From Cedecea neteri NBRC 105707 = ATCC 33855 (lineage in GTDB: Bacteria; Pseudomonadota; Gammaproteobacteria; Enterobacterales; Enterobacteriaceae), in NCBI RefSeq assembly GCF_001571265.1, contig NZ_BCTL01000037.1, forward strand, positions 1-64,000: 64,000 bases of DNA, in the 5' to 3' direction. A program made the translations under genes and the position numbers. This document shows positions 1 to 10,738 of the stretch, piece by piece (the stretch's first letter is position 1; each line of letters starts with the position of its first letter). The notes under the pieces were generated by a model that was not told the DNA's origin, did not search any database, and saw only the letters and a program-made list of their open reading frames with translations.

Positions 1-1
1 A

Positions 2-94
2 AATGACGGTGATTTCCCCGAGTCGTTCACCGTTGCGGTGGCCACATATAAAACAGGACTAGAAGTGAACGGAATATTCGCCGGACCTACATAA
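2..94 (+). CDS. C-terminal tail of an unidentified protein (partial at window edge)
   Basis: An open frame enters from the left edge and stops at a TAA at 92-94, giving 30 residues. It contains GDFPESFTVAV, a beta-strand-like pattern that loosely resembles the last strands of fimbrial or other secreted beta-rich proteins. That comparison is only suggestive. In E. coli the gene next to nadR on this side is ettA, and this tail does not look like EttA, so the neighbourhood differs. The frame could also be chance. About 75 bases without any visible gene separate it from the end of nadR. Confidence 0.25.
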   Translation, partial: NDGDFPESFTVAVATYKTGLEVNGIFAGPT

Positions 95-171
95 CCGTAG
101 GAATTAGAGACTAATCGACATCCCCAAACGAGAGCACAAAACTGAGGGCATCAAGCCCCACAGCCCATTCT

Positions 172-1404
172 TTATCGCTGCTCGCCCATCATCTCTTTCA
201 CCAGATCCACGCAGCGCAGGAAGCGTGAGTCATAGTCAGATTCCTCAACGTGAATAAACTCAATGTTGTTCTCTTTGAGCATCTCCACCAGCAGGTTCTG
301 GAACGATTTTCTGTCCACGTCGCTGCCGAGGCTGCGTAAACCGTCCGCCACCCACGGCGTATTATTTTCCAGCAGGATAACCAGGTCGAAGCGGTATTCG
401 TCGATCAGCGCCTGCACAAACGGGTGCTCGCGCCCCTCATATTTCTTGCAAAAGGCCTGGGTGGTCACAAAATCGGTGTCGATAAACGCCACTTTATTGG
501 CGTACTTCACCGCAAAGTCGACGTACTGCGCGTGGCCGATAGCAATTTTGTCGTAGTCGGAATACTGCAGGGCCATTTCGTCCCCACCAAGGTGAGAGAA
601 GACGTAGTCGCGGCCGTATTCCCAGGCGCTGGTGGTGTTGAAGATGTTGGCGAGCTTGTTCACCATCCACGATTTTCCGCTCGACTCGCCGCCCAGTATC
701 GCCACCGTGCGTACGAAGAACGGTTTTACTTCGGTAGGAATGTATTCCCAGTAGCGGAACGGGTTTTCACGAATTTGCGTGCCGCTGATGTTCATAAAGG
801 TGCGCTTAGGATCGACAACCACCGTTTCTATCCCGAGATGTTCGGTAAACTTCGCGGCGTCCCCTTCTTCCGAGGTATAGATTCGGTCAGGGGAAATCCC
901 CTTGCTGTCCATAAACGCCTTAATACCTCGGCTCCAGACGTCCCAGCCGTGCGGATAAGGTTCCATCCCCTCCTCGTTAAAGGAGTGAATGCGGATATTC
1001 TTCTGGTATTTAAAGGTTTGCAGCAGCCAGCGCAGGCGGTCCCCGGTGGTTGGCTGCTGGGACATCGCGCTGTCGTCGAACAGGGCACGGTCGCGAGGCT
1101 CATCGTAGCCCATGATGATATGCAGCTCGTCCACCTGGCTACAGGCGCGCTGAATCAAGTAGATATGCCCGGTATGCAGCGGATAAAACTTGCCGAACAC
1201 CACGCCGACTTTCTTTTCACGACGCGGGAATTCCAGCCCAAGGAAGCGGTGCAGCGCCTCCAGTTTTTGCGCGCTGGGGCTTTTGATTTTCGCGTTCAGT
1301 AACTGGCTCAGGTAGCCTTTAGTCATGCCGCTGGCATCCGCCACCTGCTGCAGGGTGCAACCCTGCTGACGAATAGCCGTTTTAATATAGTCGAATGACG
1401 ACAC
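172..1404 (-). CDS. nadR: NadR, trifunctional NAD regulator / NMN adenylyltransferase / ribosylnicotinamide kinase
   Basis: This protein represses NAD biosynthesis and nicotinamide riboside uptake genes and also makes NAD from NMN and phosphorylates nicotinamide riboside. The 410 residues hold an N-terminal helix-turn-helix (about 15-45), a nucleotidyltransferase core with GKFYPLHTGH at 71-80 and ISGTQIRENP near 206, and a kinase P-loop GGESSGKS at 238-245. Length and domain order match E. coli NadR. The start is GTG, preceded six bases away by a perfect AGGAGG. A 7-bp hairpin (1423-1439) lies between radA and nadR. It is the last gene of serB-radA-nadR. A tryptophan directly after the P-loop serine looks unusual to me. 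Confidence 0.97.
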   Translation of the reverse strand: MSSFDYIKTAIRQQGCTLQQVADASGMTKGYLSQLLNAKIKSPSAQKLEALHRFLGLEFPRREKKVGVVFGKFYPLHTGHIYLIQRACSQVDELHIIMGYDEPRDRALFDDSAMSQQPTTGDRLRWLLQTFKYQKNIRIHSFNEEGMEPYPHGWDVWSRGIKAFMDSKGISPDRIYTSEEGDAAKFTEHLGIETVVVDPKRTFMNISGTQIRENPFRYWEYIPTEVKPFFVRTVAILGGESSGKSWMVNKLANIFNTTSAWEYGRDYVFSHLGGDEMALQYSDYDKIAIGHAQYVDFAVKYANKVAFIDTDFVTTQAFCKKYEGREHPFVQALIDEYRFDLVILLENNTPWVADGLRSLGSDVDRKSFQNLLVEMLKENNIEFIHVEESDYDSRFLRCVDLVKEMMGEQR

Positions 1405-1422
1405 GCGCTGCCTCCTGCCGGA

Positions 1423-1439
1423 GCGGGAACGATTCCCGC
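1423..1439 (-). other. Hairpin in the radA-nadR spacer
   Basis: GCGGGAA and TTCCCGC form a perfect 7-bp stem with a 3-base loop. It lies just downstream of the radA stop and upstream of the nadR ribosome-binding site. There is no U-run after it, so it is more likely to affect mRNA stability or nadR translation than to terminate transcription. Confidence 0.45.
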
Positions 1440-1450
1440 AAGTTACTCAA

Positions 1451-2833
1451 TTATAAGTCGTCGAATACAGAAAGCGCATCAGCAAGTTTTTTCACGCCGA
1501 AGACCTGCATCCCTTCAGGAATTTTTTTCGGTACGTTGGCCTGCGGCACAATCGCGCGCTTGAAGCCGTGTTTTGCCGCTTCGGAAATGCGTTCCTGGCC
1601 GCTAGGTACCGGGCGGATTTCGCCGGCCAGCCCGACTTCGCCAAACACTACTAAATCCTGCGGCAAAGCTCTGTCCCGTAAGCTGGAAACCATCGCCAGC
1701 AGCAGCGCCAGGTCGGCGCTGGTTTCGGTAACTTTTACGCCGCCCACCACGTTTACAAACACGTCCTGATCGGCCATTTGCAGGCCGCCGTGGCGGTGCA
1801 GCACGGCCAGCAAAATCGCCAGACGGTTTTGCTCCAGGCCAACGGCCACGCGGCGAGGGTTGGACATCATCGACTGATCCACCAGCGCCTGGATCTCAAC
1901 CAGCAGCGGACGCGTTCCTTCCCAGACCACCATCACAGAGCTGCCCGGCGTCACTTCATCGCCCCGACTGAGAAAAATGGCCGACGGGTTGCTGACTTCA
2001 CGCAGTCCCTGCTCGGTCATCGCGAACACGCCCAGCTCGTTCACCGCGCCAAAGCGGTTTTTATGACTACGCAGAGTACGGAAGCGGGAATCGGCATCGC
2101 CGTCAAGCATCACGGAGCAGTCGATACAGTGTTCGAGGACTTTTGGCCCCGCCAGGGAGCCATCTTTGGTCACGTGCCCGACCATCACGATCGCCACGCC
2201 TTTCGTCTTCGCAAAGCGCGTCAGGTAGGCTGCGGTTTCACGCACCTGGGCCACGCTGCCTGGCGAAGACTGCACATCCGCCATGTGCATCACCTGGATC
2301 GAGTCGATCACCATCAGCTTCGGCTGCTCTTCCTCGGCGATCATACAGATCTGTTCGATACTGGTTTCCGAGAGCATATTGAGGTTTTGCGTCGGCAAAC
2401 CCAAACGATGTGCGCGCATCGCCACCTGCTGAAGCGACTCTTCACCGGTGACGTAAAGGGTTTTCATTTGCTCGCTCAGCTTGCAAAGCGTTTGCAGCAG
2501 CAGCGTTGATTTCCCCGCGCCAGGGTTACCGCCGATAAGAATGGCGCTGCCCGGCACCACCCCGCCGCCAAGCACTCGATCAAACTCTTTAAAGCCGGTG
2601 GAAAAGCGCGGCAGTTCTTCCAGACTGATGTCCGAGAGCTTTTGTACACGGCTGACGCCCGCGCTTCCGGCATAGCCAGAAAGACGTTCGTTGCGGGCAA
2701 CCTGTGGAGAAGCGGCGATGCGCACTTCGGTAATGGTATTCCACGCGTGACAGGCGCTGCACTGCCCCTGCCAGCGCGGGTAATCCGCACCACACTCGTT
2801 ACAAACAAATGCGCGTTTTGGAGCTTTCGCCAC
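1451..2833 (-). CDS. radA: RadA (Sms), DNA repair/recombination ATPase
   Basis: RadA is a RecA-related, DnaB-like ATPase that drives branch migration of recombination intermediates. The 460-residue protein begins with a four-cysteine zinc motif (CNECG...CSAC, residues 11-28). It has a P-loop GGNPGAGKST near residue 103, the RadA-specific KNRFG motif near 257 and a Lon-protease-like C-terminal domain. Its length equals the E. coli protein. It lies between serB (15 bp upstream) and nadR in the conserved serB-radA-nadR cluster and is probably cotranscribed with both. Confidence 0.97.
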   Translation of the reverse strand: MAKAPKRAFVCNECGADYPRWQGQCSACHAWNTITEVRIAASPQVARNERLSGYAGSAGVSRVQKLSDISLEELPRFSTGFKEFDRVLGGGVVPGSAILIGGNPGAGKSTLLLQTLCKLSEQMKTLYVTGEESLQQVAMRAHRLGLPTQNLNMLSETSIEQICMIAEEEQPKLMVIDSIQVMHMADVQSSPGSVAQVRETAAYLTRFAKTKGVAIVMVGHVTKDGSLAGPKVLEHCIDCSVMLDGDADSRFRTLRSHKNRFGAVNELGVFAMTEQGLREVSNPSAIFLSRGDEVTPGSSVMVVWEGTRPLLVEIQALVDQSMMSNPRRVAVGLEQNRLAILLAVLHRHGGLQMADQDVFVNVVGGVKVTETSADLALLLAMVSSLRDRALPQDLVVFGEVGLAGEIRPVPSGQERISEAAKHGFKRAIVPQANVPKKIPEGMQVFGVKKLADALSVFDDL

Positions 2834-2847
2834 CTTTATACCTCTTG

Positions 2848-3825
2848 TTAACGTTCTTCCTGAATCAGGCTGCCGGAAAGGATACAGAACACACCCATGA
2901 GATCCGCATGACGGATGCTGACTTCGCTCTTCTCAATCACCTTCGGCTTAGCATGATAGGCAATCCCCAGGCCTGCGGCATGGATCATGGGTAAATCATT
3001 GGCCCCGTCGCCAATCGCAACAGTCTGTGCGGCAGGGATTTCATATTTTTCGGCCAGCCGCTTCAGGGTGACCGCTTTGAACTTCGCGTCCACAATCTGC
3101 CCCAGCACTTCGCCGGTCAGCTTGCCGTCGCAAATCTCGAGTTCGTTAGCGACGACCGCCGTCAGGTTTAATGTGTCGCGCAGGTATTCAGCGAAGAAGG
3201 TAAATCCGCCTGAAGCAATCGCCACTTTCCAGCCCAGCGTATCGAGATTTTGTACCAGAGATTTTAGCCCCGGCATCAACGGTAACTCGTCGCGTACCTG
3301 GCGCAAAATGTTAGCATCCGCGCCCTTCAGGGTCGCCACGCGCTGGCGCAGACTGGCGGTAAAGTCCAGTTCGCCACGCATTGCGCGCTCGGTGACTTCA
3401 GCCACCATTTCACCCGTTCCCGCCAGTTTGGCAATCTCATCGATGCACTCGATCTGAATGGCGGTGGAGTCCATGTCCATGACCAGCAGGCCCGGCGTTT
3501 TTAAATGTGGGATTTTACCCAGCGGCGCAACATCCAGCCCGGCGTCATGCGCAAGCTTTGTCGCACGCGGCGTTAAAGAGCCGGCCAGGCGAATAACCTG
3601 GTAATCTTCCACACACCAGGCGGTCACAATCACCATCGCCGCGCCCAGCTTACGCTGGTATTTGGTCAGGCATTGTTTATCCAGATTACGCCCGTACAGG
3701 AGCCAGCCACTGCGGCCGGCGCGGTAGTCCAGCGGCATCACTTCGTCACCGCTCAGAGAAAGCGGCAACCCAGGCCAAAGTGAAACATCGTTAGGCAAAT
3801 CGCACCAGGTCAAACTGTTTGGCAT
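2848..3825 (-). CDS. serB: SerB, phosphoserine phosphatase
   Basis: SerB catalyses the last step of serine synthesis, hydrolysing phosphoserine to serine in the cytoplasm. The HAD-family nucleophile motif DMDST, the SGG motif of motif II and the GDGANDLPM motif are all present. I chose the ATG at 3823-3825 (MPNSLTWCDLP) because it matches the known N-terminus and has a GGAG 8-9 bases upstream. A frame extension of 27 residues reaches 3906 but has no good signal. The product is 325 residues, close to the usual 322. It is first in serB-radA-nadR and divergent from smp. Confidence 0.96.
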   Translation of the reverse strand: MPNSLTWCDLPNDVSLWPGLPLSLSGDEVMPLDYRAGRSGWLLYGRNLDKQCLTKYQRKLGAAMVIVTAWCVEDYQVIRLAGSLTPRATKLAHDAGLDVAPLGKIPHLKTPGLLVMDMDSTAIQIECIDEIAKLAGTGEMVAEVTERAMRGELDFTASLRQRVATLKGADANILRQVRDELPLMPGLKSLVQNLDTLGWKVAIASGGFTFFAEYLRDTLNLTAVVANELEICDGKLTGEVLGQIVDAKFKAVTLKRLAEKYEIPAAQTVAIGDGANDLPMIHAAGLGIAYHAKPKVIEKSEVSIRHADLMGVFCILSGSLIQEER

Positions 3826-3974
3826 TGCGGCTCCAGAATCAAGTAAACATACCCTTGCGCCGCCGAAATTAGGGGAAATGGCAGAAAGGTATCCGGGTAA
3901 AAACAACGCATGAGGCTACCTTGTCCGCCTTGCTTCTGGCAACATTAAAGTACGCAATTTTCCAAAGGTGCATC

Positions 3975-4610
3975 ATGGTTCGGGTAAAATTTAAATTTCG
4001 GCTCCACCGCGCAGTGATTGTGCTGTTCTGCCTCGCACTTTTGGTGGCGCTAATGCAGGGCGCATCCTGGTTCAGCCGGGGCAGCCAGCAGGCGCGAAAC
4101 GTTCAGTTGGAAGAGCTGGCCCGTACCCTCTCCCGGCAGGTCGCGTTTAATCTGGTGCCGGTAATGAAAACGGAGAATCCGGATGAAAAACGCATCTCAA
4201 CCGTGCTTAACCTTTTGACAAAGGATAGCCGTATTCTGGATGCCGCCGTATACGACAGCGAAGGCGATCAAATTGCTCGTGCTGGGGAAAACATTGAGGT
4301 TCGCGACCGCCTGGCGCTGGACGGCCAAAAAGCCGGCAGCTACTTCAACCACCAAATCGTCGAACCTATTGTGGATAAAAGCGGCCCCATCGGCTACCTG
4401 CGAATTACGCTGGATACCCACACTCTTGCTACCGAAGCCAAACAGGTGGACAACACCACCAATATTCTGCGCCTGATGCTGCTGCTCGCGGTCGCTATCG
4501 GCATCGTCCTGACCCGCACGCTGCTGCACGGCAAGCGTACCCGCTGGCAGCAATCACCGTTCCTGCTTACCGCCAACACGAAGGTAAAAGAGGAAGACGA
4601 GTCGAAGTAA
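3975..4610 (+). CDS. smp: Smp (YtjB), membrane protein
   Basis: This 211-residue inner-membrane protein is a homologue of E. coli Smp/YtjB, whose function is not well defined. An N-terminal membrane segment (about residues 12-30) and a second near 160-180 flank a periplasmic domain, and the tail is charged and cytoplasmic. The ATG at 3975 gives MVRVKFKFRLHRAV, which fits the family. An 18-codon upstream extension is rejected because the AAAGGTG ribosome-binding site sits just before this ATG. It diverges from serB, as in E. coli. Confidence 0.9.
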   Translation: MVRVKFKFRLHRAVIVLFCLALLVALMQGASWFSRGSQQARNVQLEELARTLSRQVAFNLVPVMKTENPDEKRISTVLNLLTKDSRILDAAVYDSEGDQIARAGENIEVRDRLALDGQKAGSYFNHQIVEPIVDKSGPIGYLRITLDTHTLATEAKQVDNTTNILRLMLLLAVAIGIVLTRTLLHGKRTRWQQSPFLLTANTKVKEEDESK

Positions 4611-4684
4611 AGCTCCCGCGGTAAATTCGTTGAGATGGCGTCATGCTAAGATGGCGCCATTCTTCTGGGAAAAGGATCTTTGCT

Positions 4685-5701
4685 ATGTCGACTTTACGTT
4701 TGCTTATATCTGACTCTTACGACCCGTGGTTTAACCTGGCCGTTGAAGAGACTATTTTTCGGCAGATGCCCGCCACTCAGCGGGTTCTGTTCCTGTGGCG
4801 TAATGCGGACACGGTGGTTATTGGCCGCGCCCAAAATCCCTGGAAAGAGTGTAATACCGGGCGAATGGAGCAGGACAACGTTCGGCTGGCAAGGCGCAGC
4901 AGCGGCGGTGGCGCGGTGTTCCACGACCTCGGCAATACCTGCTTCACTTTTATGGCCGGCAAGCCGGAATACGACAAGAGCATTTCCACGTCTATCGTGC
5001 TGAGCGCGCTGGAAAGCCTTGGCCTTAATGCCACCGCTTCCGGGCGTAACGATCTTGAAGTCGAAACCGCCGAGGGAACGCGTAAAATTTCCGGATCTGC
5101 CTACCGCGAAACTATGGATCGCGGCTTCCACCACGGCACCCTGTTGCTGAATGCCGATCTTAGCCGCCTGGCAAACTACCTCAATCCCGATCCGAAAAAA
5201 CTGCAGGCTAAGGGCATTACCTCGGTAAGAGGAAGGGTCGCAAATCTCAGTGATATCAAGCCGGGGCTGACCCACGAGCAAATAGCCGTGGCGATAACGG
5301 AGGCTTTCTTCGCCCATTATGGCGAACGCGTTGAAGCAGAGCATATCTCGCCCGAAGCGCTGCCTGACCTGCCGGGTTTTGCCGAGACCTTTGCCCGCCA
5401 GAGCAGCTGGGAATGGAACTTTGGCCAGGCGCCAGCCTTTACACATCTGCTGGATAACCGCTTTAGCTGGGGCGGCGTCGAGCTCCATTTTGACGTTGAG
5501 AAAGGGCATATCACCCGCGCCCAGGTGTTCACCGATAGCCTTAACCCTGCCCCGCTTGAAGCGCTGGCCACCCGGTTAAAAGGCTGCCTGTATCGCAGTA
5601 TTTTACTGCAGCAGGAGTGCGAAACGCTGATCTACAGCTTCCCGGAACAGGAAGCCGAACTGAAAGAGCTGTCGGCGTGGATTGCCCAGGCGGTTCGTTA
5701 A
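4685..5701 (+). CDS. lplA: LplA, lipoate-protein ligase A
   Basis: LplA activates free lipoate with ATP and attaches it to lipoyl domains of 2-oxoacid dehydrogenases and GcvH. The 338-residue product has the lipoate-binding [12 protein letters not shown] motif (about 70-81), the SGSAYR motif and the small C-terminal domain, and its length equals the E. coli enzyme. The ATG at 4685 has AAGGA upstream; the longer frame from 4643 is not supported. Its stop overlaps the stop of the convergent yjjJ by a few bases, so the two transcripts must overlap at their 3' ends. Confidence 0.97.
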   Translation: MSTLRLLISDSYDPWFNLAVEETIFRQMPATQRVLFLWRNADTVVIGRAQNPWKECNTGRMEQDNVRLARRSSGGGAVFHDLGNTCFTFMAGKPEYDKSISTSIVLSALESLGLNATASGRNDLEVETAEGTRKISGSAYRETMDRGFHHGTLLLNADLSRLANYLNPDPKKLQAKGITSVRGRVANLSDIKPGLTHEQIAVAITEAFFAHYGERVEAEHISPEALPDLPGFAETFARQSSWEWNFGQAPAFTHLLDNRFSWGGVELHFDVEKGHITRAQVFTDSLNPAPLEALATRLKGCLYRSILLQQECETLIYSFPEQEAELKELSAWIAQAVR

Positions 5702-7026
5702 GCGAGACGTTTAAGCCGCTCGCTTAACTGCCCTACTTGCTCAGCCATTCCTGCTGCTATTTGCCGGAATGGCTCGCTTACTTTCGAATTAAAGCTTAGC
5801 TCACGCCAATAACGCTGTGCCCACGGCTGCATCTCGAGCCACACCTCGCCGGGGACTTCGGCATCAATATTAATTTCAATGCCATCCTCCCTCATATTTC
5901 CCGAACTGCCCGGCGCCCACGCCATCGGCAGCATATCGTAGACCGGCGTTAGCTCGAGCGGACGGTCGGACAAAAAGAAGGAGAGATTCCCGGCATGCAT
6001 ATCGCTATTGCCAATCAGTCGGCCAAAAGCCCAAATTCGCTGGACCTGCCGAAGCGTTGTGGCCTCAACCATACCCTCTTCTTTTAGACGTGCGACGGCC
6101 TTAGGCCAGCTAAGTACGCCCGCAGCGTATTCACTTTGCACGCTTTCAAGAGACACGATGCTACGTCGCCCGAAAGCACCGGCGCAGTCAAAGCGCTCAA
6201 CCTCGAGAAAGACCTGCCCGCTATCGGTCGACAGTAAGTCACACCGGGCGGCAGCAAGCCCTTCTTCATTCAGCAGCGTTAAAGCGCTGGCCTCGGCAGT
6301 CAGCAAATCCGCCCAGCGGCGCTGGTTATCGTTTCGTCTGGCCGGGGTGAACTTAACGATGACGTGCCGTGGCCCGCAAAGGGCTTCACTGTAGCAGGAG
6401 AATTTAGGCTGCTCGCCTCCGGCAGATGAGCCGAAAATTTCGCCGTCTATTGCCCGGTGAGCAAACTCAGCGTAAGCCTCAAGACGCTCATCGAGAGCAA
6501 TAGGGTTGAGGGCGATCGTTTGTGTCCAGCGACGGTAGCTTTCTTCGCCGACCAGCCATCCACCCAGGTTTTCCAGCCGCTGCGCAGAAAGGGCAAAAAG
6601 CACATCTTCTTCCCGCCACAGCCGAATATCCTCAGGCAGATCGCTATTTTTAGCCAGCTCACTCCCCCAGGCTCGCCCCAAAAACCCCTGCGGGCGGAGA
6701 TCGTTGAGATACCATGGAAGCCCGTCATACCAGCGGCTATCCCCGTTGTTTTGCACAACCAGGCAGCTTCCCCTCGGCCACATAGGGTAAAGCACACCAA
6801 ACTCCCAGGCTTTACCGGCGTCATCAACCTGCCACAGCTGAAATTCCCGATGCTGCCTTACCGGATGCTTTAGCCCATAAAGCGTCGCCCGGGCATGGCC
6901 AAATTTTATGACGTCCGGCTCAACTAAAACCCTGCGAGAGAAGGTCGCCTGACTGACGTCCAGCCGTTGAGACAGCGTTCTGGCAGGAAGGGGCCCGGTA
7001 AGAAGCAGGTCGGTTAGCTCGCTCAT
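5698..7026 (-). CDS. yjjJ: YjjJ, HipA-family serine/threonine kinase-like toxin
   Basis: YjjJ is a HipA-like protein kinase with no HipB partner next to it. The first 60 or so residues look like a winged-helix domain ([19 protein letters not shown]), and the kinase-like region contains GGEQPKFS (P-loop-like), VIVKFTP and the catalytic [12 protein letters not shown] motif. The 442 residues match the E. coli length, and the deoD-yjjJ-lplA order is conserved. The built-in DNA-binding domain probably replaces the separate HipB antitoxin or regulator. Repeated TGAATAGAT sequences overlap and precede the start codon and may be its own operator. Confidence 0.88.
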   Translation of the reverse strand: MSELTDLLLTGPLPARTLSQRLDVSQATFSRRVLVEPDVIKFGHARATLYGLKHPVRQHREFQLWQVDDAGKAWEFGVLYPMWPRGSCLVVQNNGDSRWYDGLPWYLNDLRPQGFLGRAWGSELAKNSDLPEDIRLWREEDVLFALSAQRLENLGGWLVGEESYRRWTQTIALNPIALDERLEAYAEFAHRAIDGEIFGSSAGGEQPKFSCYSEALCGPRHVIVKFTPARRNDNQRRWADLLTAEASALTLLNEEGLAAARCDLLSTDSGQVFLEVERFDCAGAFGRRSIVSLESVQSEYAAGVLSWPKAVARLKEEGMVEATTLRQVQRIWAFGRLIGNSDMHAGNLSFFLSDRPLELTPVYDMLPMAWAPGSSGNMREDGIEINIDAEVPGEVWLEMQPWAQRYWRELSFNSKVSEPFRQIAAGMAEQVGQLSERLKRLA

Positions 7027-7027
7027 A

Positions 7028-7130
7028 TGAATAGATTAATGAATAGATACTTGAATTGATTTATAGCCACAAAACCCAGTCTGGTAAAGGCTATTTACTT
7101 AAGATGAGAAATAAAATGAATAGATACTTG
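7028..7130 (-). promoter_or_regulatory. Direct repeats in the yjjJ promoter region
   Basis: The 14-mer TGAATAGATACTTG occurs exactly at 7040-7053 and 7117-7130. A third partial copy, TGAATAGATTA, lies at 7028-7038, touching the yjjJ start codon. The surroundings are A+T-rich. Repeats at a promoter of a gene that encodes its own winged helix suggest an autoregulatory operator; this is inference. Confidence 0.5.
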
Positions 7131-7134
7131 CTAT

Positions 7135-7160
7135 AAAAAAGGCGCCCTCAGGCGCCTTTA
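7135..7160 (-). terminator. Terminator of the deo operon
   Basis: AAAGGCGCC and GGCGCCTTT form a stem with a three-base loop, and a U6 run follows in the deoD direction. It lies 17 bases past the deoD stop and upstream of yjjJ. Confidence 0.85.
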
Positions 7161-7176
7161 AAACGAGCAGAAAAAC

Positions 7177-7896
7177 TTACTCTTTGTCGCCCAGAAGGAC
7201 GGATTCCAGAGCAATTTTGATCATGTCGTTGAAGGTGGTCTGACGCTCAGCGGCAGTGGTCTGCTCGTGAGTACGGATGTGGTCAGACACGGTGCAGATG
7301 GTCAGCGCTTTCGCACCGAACTCTGCAGCAACGCCATAGATACCGGCCGCTTCCATTTCCACGCCCAGGATGCCGTATTTTTCCATCACGTCGAACATGG
7401 ACGGATCTGGTGTGTAGAACAGGTCTGCAGAGAAGATGTTGCCCACGCGAGCGTCAACGCCCAGCGCTTTAGCCGCGTCAACCGCGTTACGAACCATATC
7501 GAAGTCCGCAATAGCCGCGAAGTCATGATCCTTGAAGCGCAGACGGTTAACTTTAGAGTCAGTACACGCGCCCATGCCGATAACCACGTCGCGCAGCTTA
7601 ACGTCTGCACGTACCGCGCCGCAGGAGCCTACGCGAATGATTTTCTTCACGCCGAAATCGGTGATCAGCTCTTTAGCGTAGATAGAGCAGGATGGAATGC
7701 CCATGCCGTGGCCCATCACGGAAATCTTACGGCCTTTGTAAGTCCCGGTGAAACCGAGCATGCCGCGCACGTTGTTCACTTCACGCACGTCTTCCAGGAA
7801 GGTTTCCGCGATGTGCTTAGCGCGCAGCGGGTCACCCGGCATCAGTACTACGTCAGCGAAATCGCCCATTTCCGCATTAATGTGTGGCGTAGCCAT
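7177..7896 (-). CDS. deoD: DeoD, purine nucleoside phosphorylase
   Basis: DeoD cleaves purine (deoxy)nucleosides with phosphate to a free base and (deoxy)ribose-1-phosphate. The 239-residue protein has the family signatures MPGDPLRAK near the N-terminus, RVGSCGA near residue 86 and MEMEAAG-type substrate contacts ([10 protein letters not shown]), and ends with the expected [11 protein letters not shown]. It is the last gene of deoCABD and is followed by a strong terminator. A 7-bp hairpin at 7930-7947 separates it from deoB. Confidence 0.98.
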   Translation of the reverse strand: MATPHINAEMGDFADVVLMPGDPLRAKHIAETFLEDVREVNNVRGMLGFTGTYKGRKISVMGHGMGIPSCSIYAKELITDFGVKKIIRVGSCGAVRADVKLRDVVIGMGACTDSKVNRLRFKDHDFAAIADFDMVRNAVDAAKALGVDARVGNIFSADLFYTPDPSMFDVMEKYGILGVEMEAAGIYGVAAEFGAKALTICTVSDHIRTHEQTTAAERQTTFNDMIKIALESVLLGDKE

Positions 7897-7929
7897 TGTG
7901 TATTCCTTGATTTAAAAAGTTAGCAATCA

Positions 7930-7947
7930 GGCGGGCGAAAGCCCGCC
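7930..7947 (-). other. Hairpin in the deoB-deoD spacer
   Basis: GGCGGGC and GCCCGCC form a perfect stem around a GAAA tetraloop. There is no U-run. In this position it could stabilise the upstream deo mRNA or mark a processing site. Confidence 0.5.
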
Positions 7948-7955
7948 CAAAGGGA

Positions 7956-9233
<1,278 letters not shown>

Positions 9234-10556
9234 TTATTCGGTGATTCGACGATAGACCGTTGGTGTTTCCTGCGGCGCTTTTTCGTCAATCCTGATTGCC
9301 GCTTTCACCGCCTTCGCCGCTTCCTGCCAGCTGGCTTCGTCTTTCGCGTGGATAACGGCCAGCGGACGTTCGCCGTCGATAGACTCACCCAGACGCGCCA
9401 TATCGGTAAAGCCGACGCTGTAATCGATAGTATCGGAAGCCTGACGACGACCGCCGCCCATCGACACCACCGCCATGCCCAGCGCGCGGGTATCCATCGC
9501 GGAAACAAAGCCGGACGTTTCGGCATATACCGCTTTGCTCAGCATCGCCGTTGGCAGGTACTTCGCATAATTTTCAACAAAGTCGCTCGGGCCTTTCTGC
9601 GCGGCAACCATACGGCCAAACACTTCCGCAGCTTTACCGTTGTCCAGTACCGCCTGAAGCTTCGCGCGGGCTTCCGTATCGTCTTTGGCAAGCTTGCCGG
9701 AAATCAGCATTTCCACGCACAGCGCCATCGTGACGTCGAACAGACGAGGGTTGCGGTATTCACCGGTCAGGAACTGCACGGCTTCGCGAACTTCTACGGC
9801 GTTGCCTGCGCTGGAAGCCAGCACCTGGTTCATGTCCGTCAGCAAGGCGGTAGTCTTCACGCCCGCACCGTTGGAAACGCCAACGATCGCCTCTGCCAAC
9901 TGTGCAGAAAGCTCGTAAGTTGGCATAAATGCGCCGCTGCCTACTTTCACGTCCATCACCAGCGCGTCCAACCCTTCGGCCAGTTTCTTCGCCAGAATCG
10001 AAGCGGTAATAAGAGGAATGGAGTCCACCGTCGCGGTTATATCGCGGGTGGCATAGAAACGTTTGTCCGCCGGTGCCAGCGAGCTAGTCTGGCCGATGAT
10101 GGCCACACCGACGTCCTTAATAATGTCGCGGAAGCGGTTATCGTCCGGGAAGATATCGAAGCCCGGAATCGCCTCCAGCTTGTCCAGCGTCCCGCCGGTG
10201 TGCCCCAGGCCGCGGCCTGAAATCATCGGCACATACCCGCCGCATGCCGCCACCATTGGGCCAAGCATCAGCGAGGTCACGTCGCCCACGCCGCCGGTGG
10301 AGTGTTTATCCACAATCGGGCCGTTGAGATTGAGGCTTTTCCAGTCCAGCACGGTGCCGGAATCCCGCATCGCCATCGTCAGCGAGACCCTTTCCGGCAT
10401 GGTCATGTCGTGGAAGAAAATGGTCATCGCCAGAGCAGCAATTTGCCCTTCTGAGACGGTGTTGTCGCGAATACCGTTGATAAAGAAACGAATCTCTTCG
10501 TCGCTCAGTACCAGACCATCACGTTTTTTACGAATAATTTCTTGTGCGAGAAACAC
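9234..10556 (-). CDS. deoA: DeoA, thymidine phosphorylase
   Basis: DeoA splits thymidine with phosphate into thymine and deoxyribose-1-phosphate. The 440 residues match the E. coli enzyme throughout, with the phosphate-binding KHSTGGVGD motif (about 84-92), the [11 protein letters not shown] signature near 113 and the C-terminal [11 protein letters not shown] region. It is second in deoCABD. The spacer to deoC contains a full ERIC element, so the leader before deoA is longer and more structured than in a plain operon spacer. Confidence 0.98.
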   Translation of the reverse strand: MFLAQEIIRKKRDGLVLSDEEIRFFINGIRDNTVSEGQIAALAMTIFFHDMTMPERVSLTMAMRDSGTVLDWKSLNLNGPIVDKHSTGGVGDVTSLMLGPMVAACGGYVPMISGRGLGHTGGTLDKLEAIPGFDIFPDDNRFRDIIKDVGVAIIGQTSSLAPADKRFYATRDITATVDSIPLITASILAKKLAEGLDALVMDVKVGSGAFMPTYELSAQLAEAIVGVSNGAGVKTTALLTDMNQVLASSAGNAVEVREAVQFLTGEYRNPRLFDVTMALCVEMLISGKLAKDDTEARAKLQAVLDNGKAAEVFGRMVAAQKGPSDFVENYAKYLPTAMLSKAVYAETSGFVSAMDTRALGMAVVSMGGGRRQASDTIDYSVGFTDMARLGESIDGERPLAVIHAKDEASWQEAAKAVKAAIRIDEKAPQETPTVYRRITE

Positions 10557-10617
10557 GGCAACCCCCTGGGAAATGCGGGTAAAGAGCGGCGGAAATCCCG
10601 CCGCAATTAAAGATTAC

Positions 10618-10737
10618 TCTAGATAATTCGAGTCGTAGGAAGGCGGCAAAAGAGCTCATCCCCAGGAGCTTACTAGAGTAAGTGACTGGGGTGAGGGAGT
10701 GCAGCTTACGCACCTGCGGCTTGAAGTATGACGAGTA
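10618..10737. repeat. ERIC (IRU) element inside the deo operon
   Basis: The 120-bp stretch is an imperfect palindrome carrying the ERIC core: TCCCCAGGAGCTTACT, then AGTAAGTGACTGGGGTGA. It starts with AATTCGAGTCGTAGGAAGG and ends with GCGGCTTGAAGTATGACGAG, typical ERIC termini. It ends next to the deoC stop and lies between deoC and deoA, so it is transcribed in the polycistronic mRNA. Confidence 0.92.
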
Positions 10738-10738
10738 A

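Noticed and set aside
424..1302. 292-codon frame opposite nadR
   Set aside because: It is a mirror of the nadR coding strand with no family resemblance or start signal.
1778..2509. 243-codon frame opposite radA
   Set aside because: Histidine- and glutamine-rich composition is typical of an antisense shadow of a G+C-rich gene.
4694..5509. 271-codon frame opposite lplA
   Set aside because: It is antisense to a clear lplA gene and has no recognisable domain.
9348..10220. 290-codon frame opposite deoA
   Set aside because: Antisense shadow of deoA; composition is rich in His, Arg and Gln.
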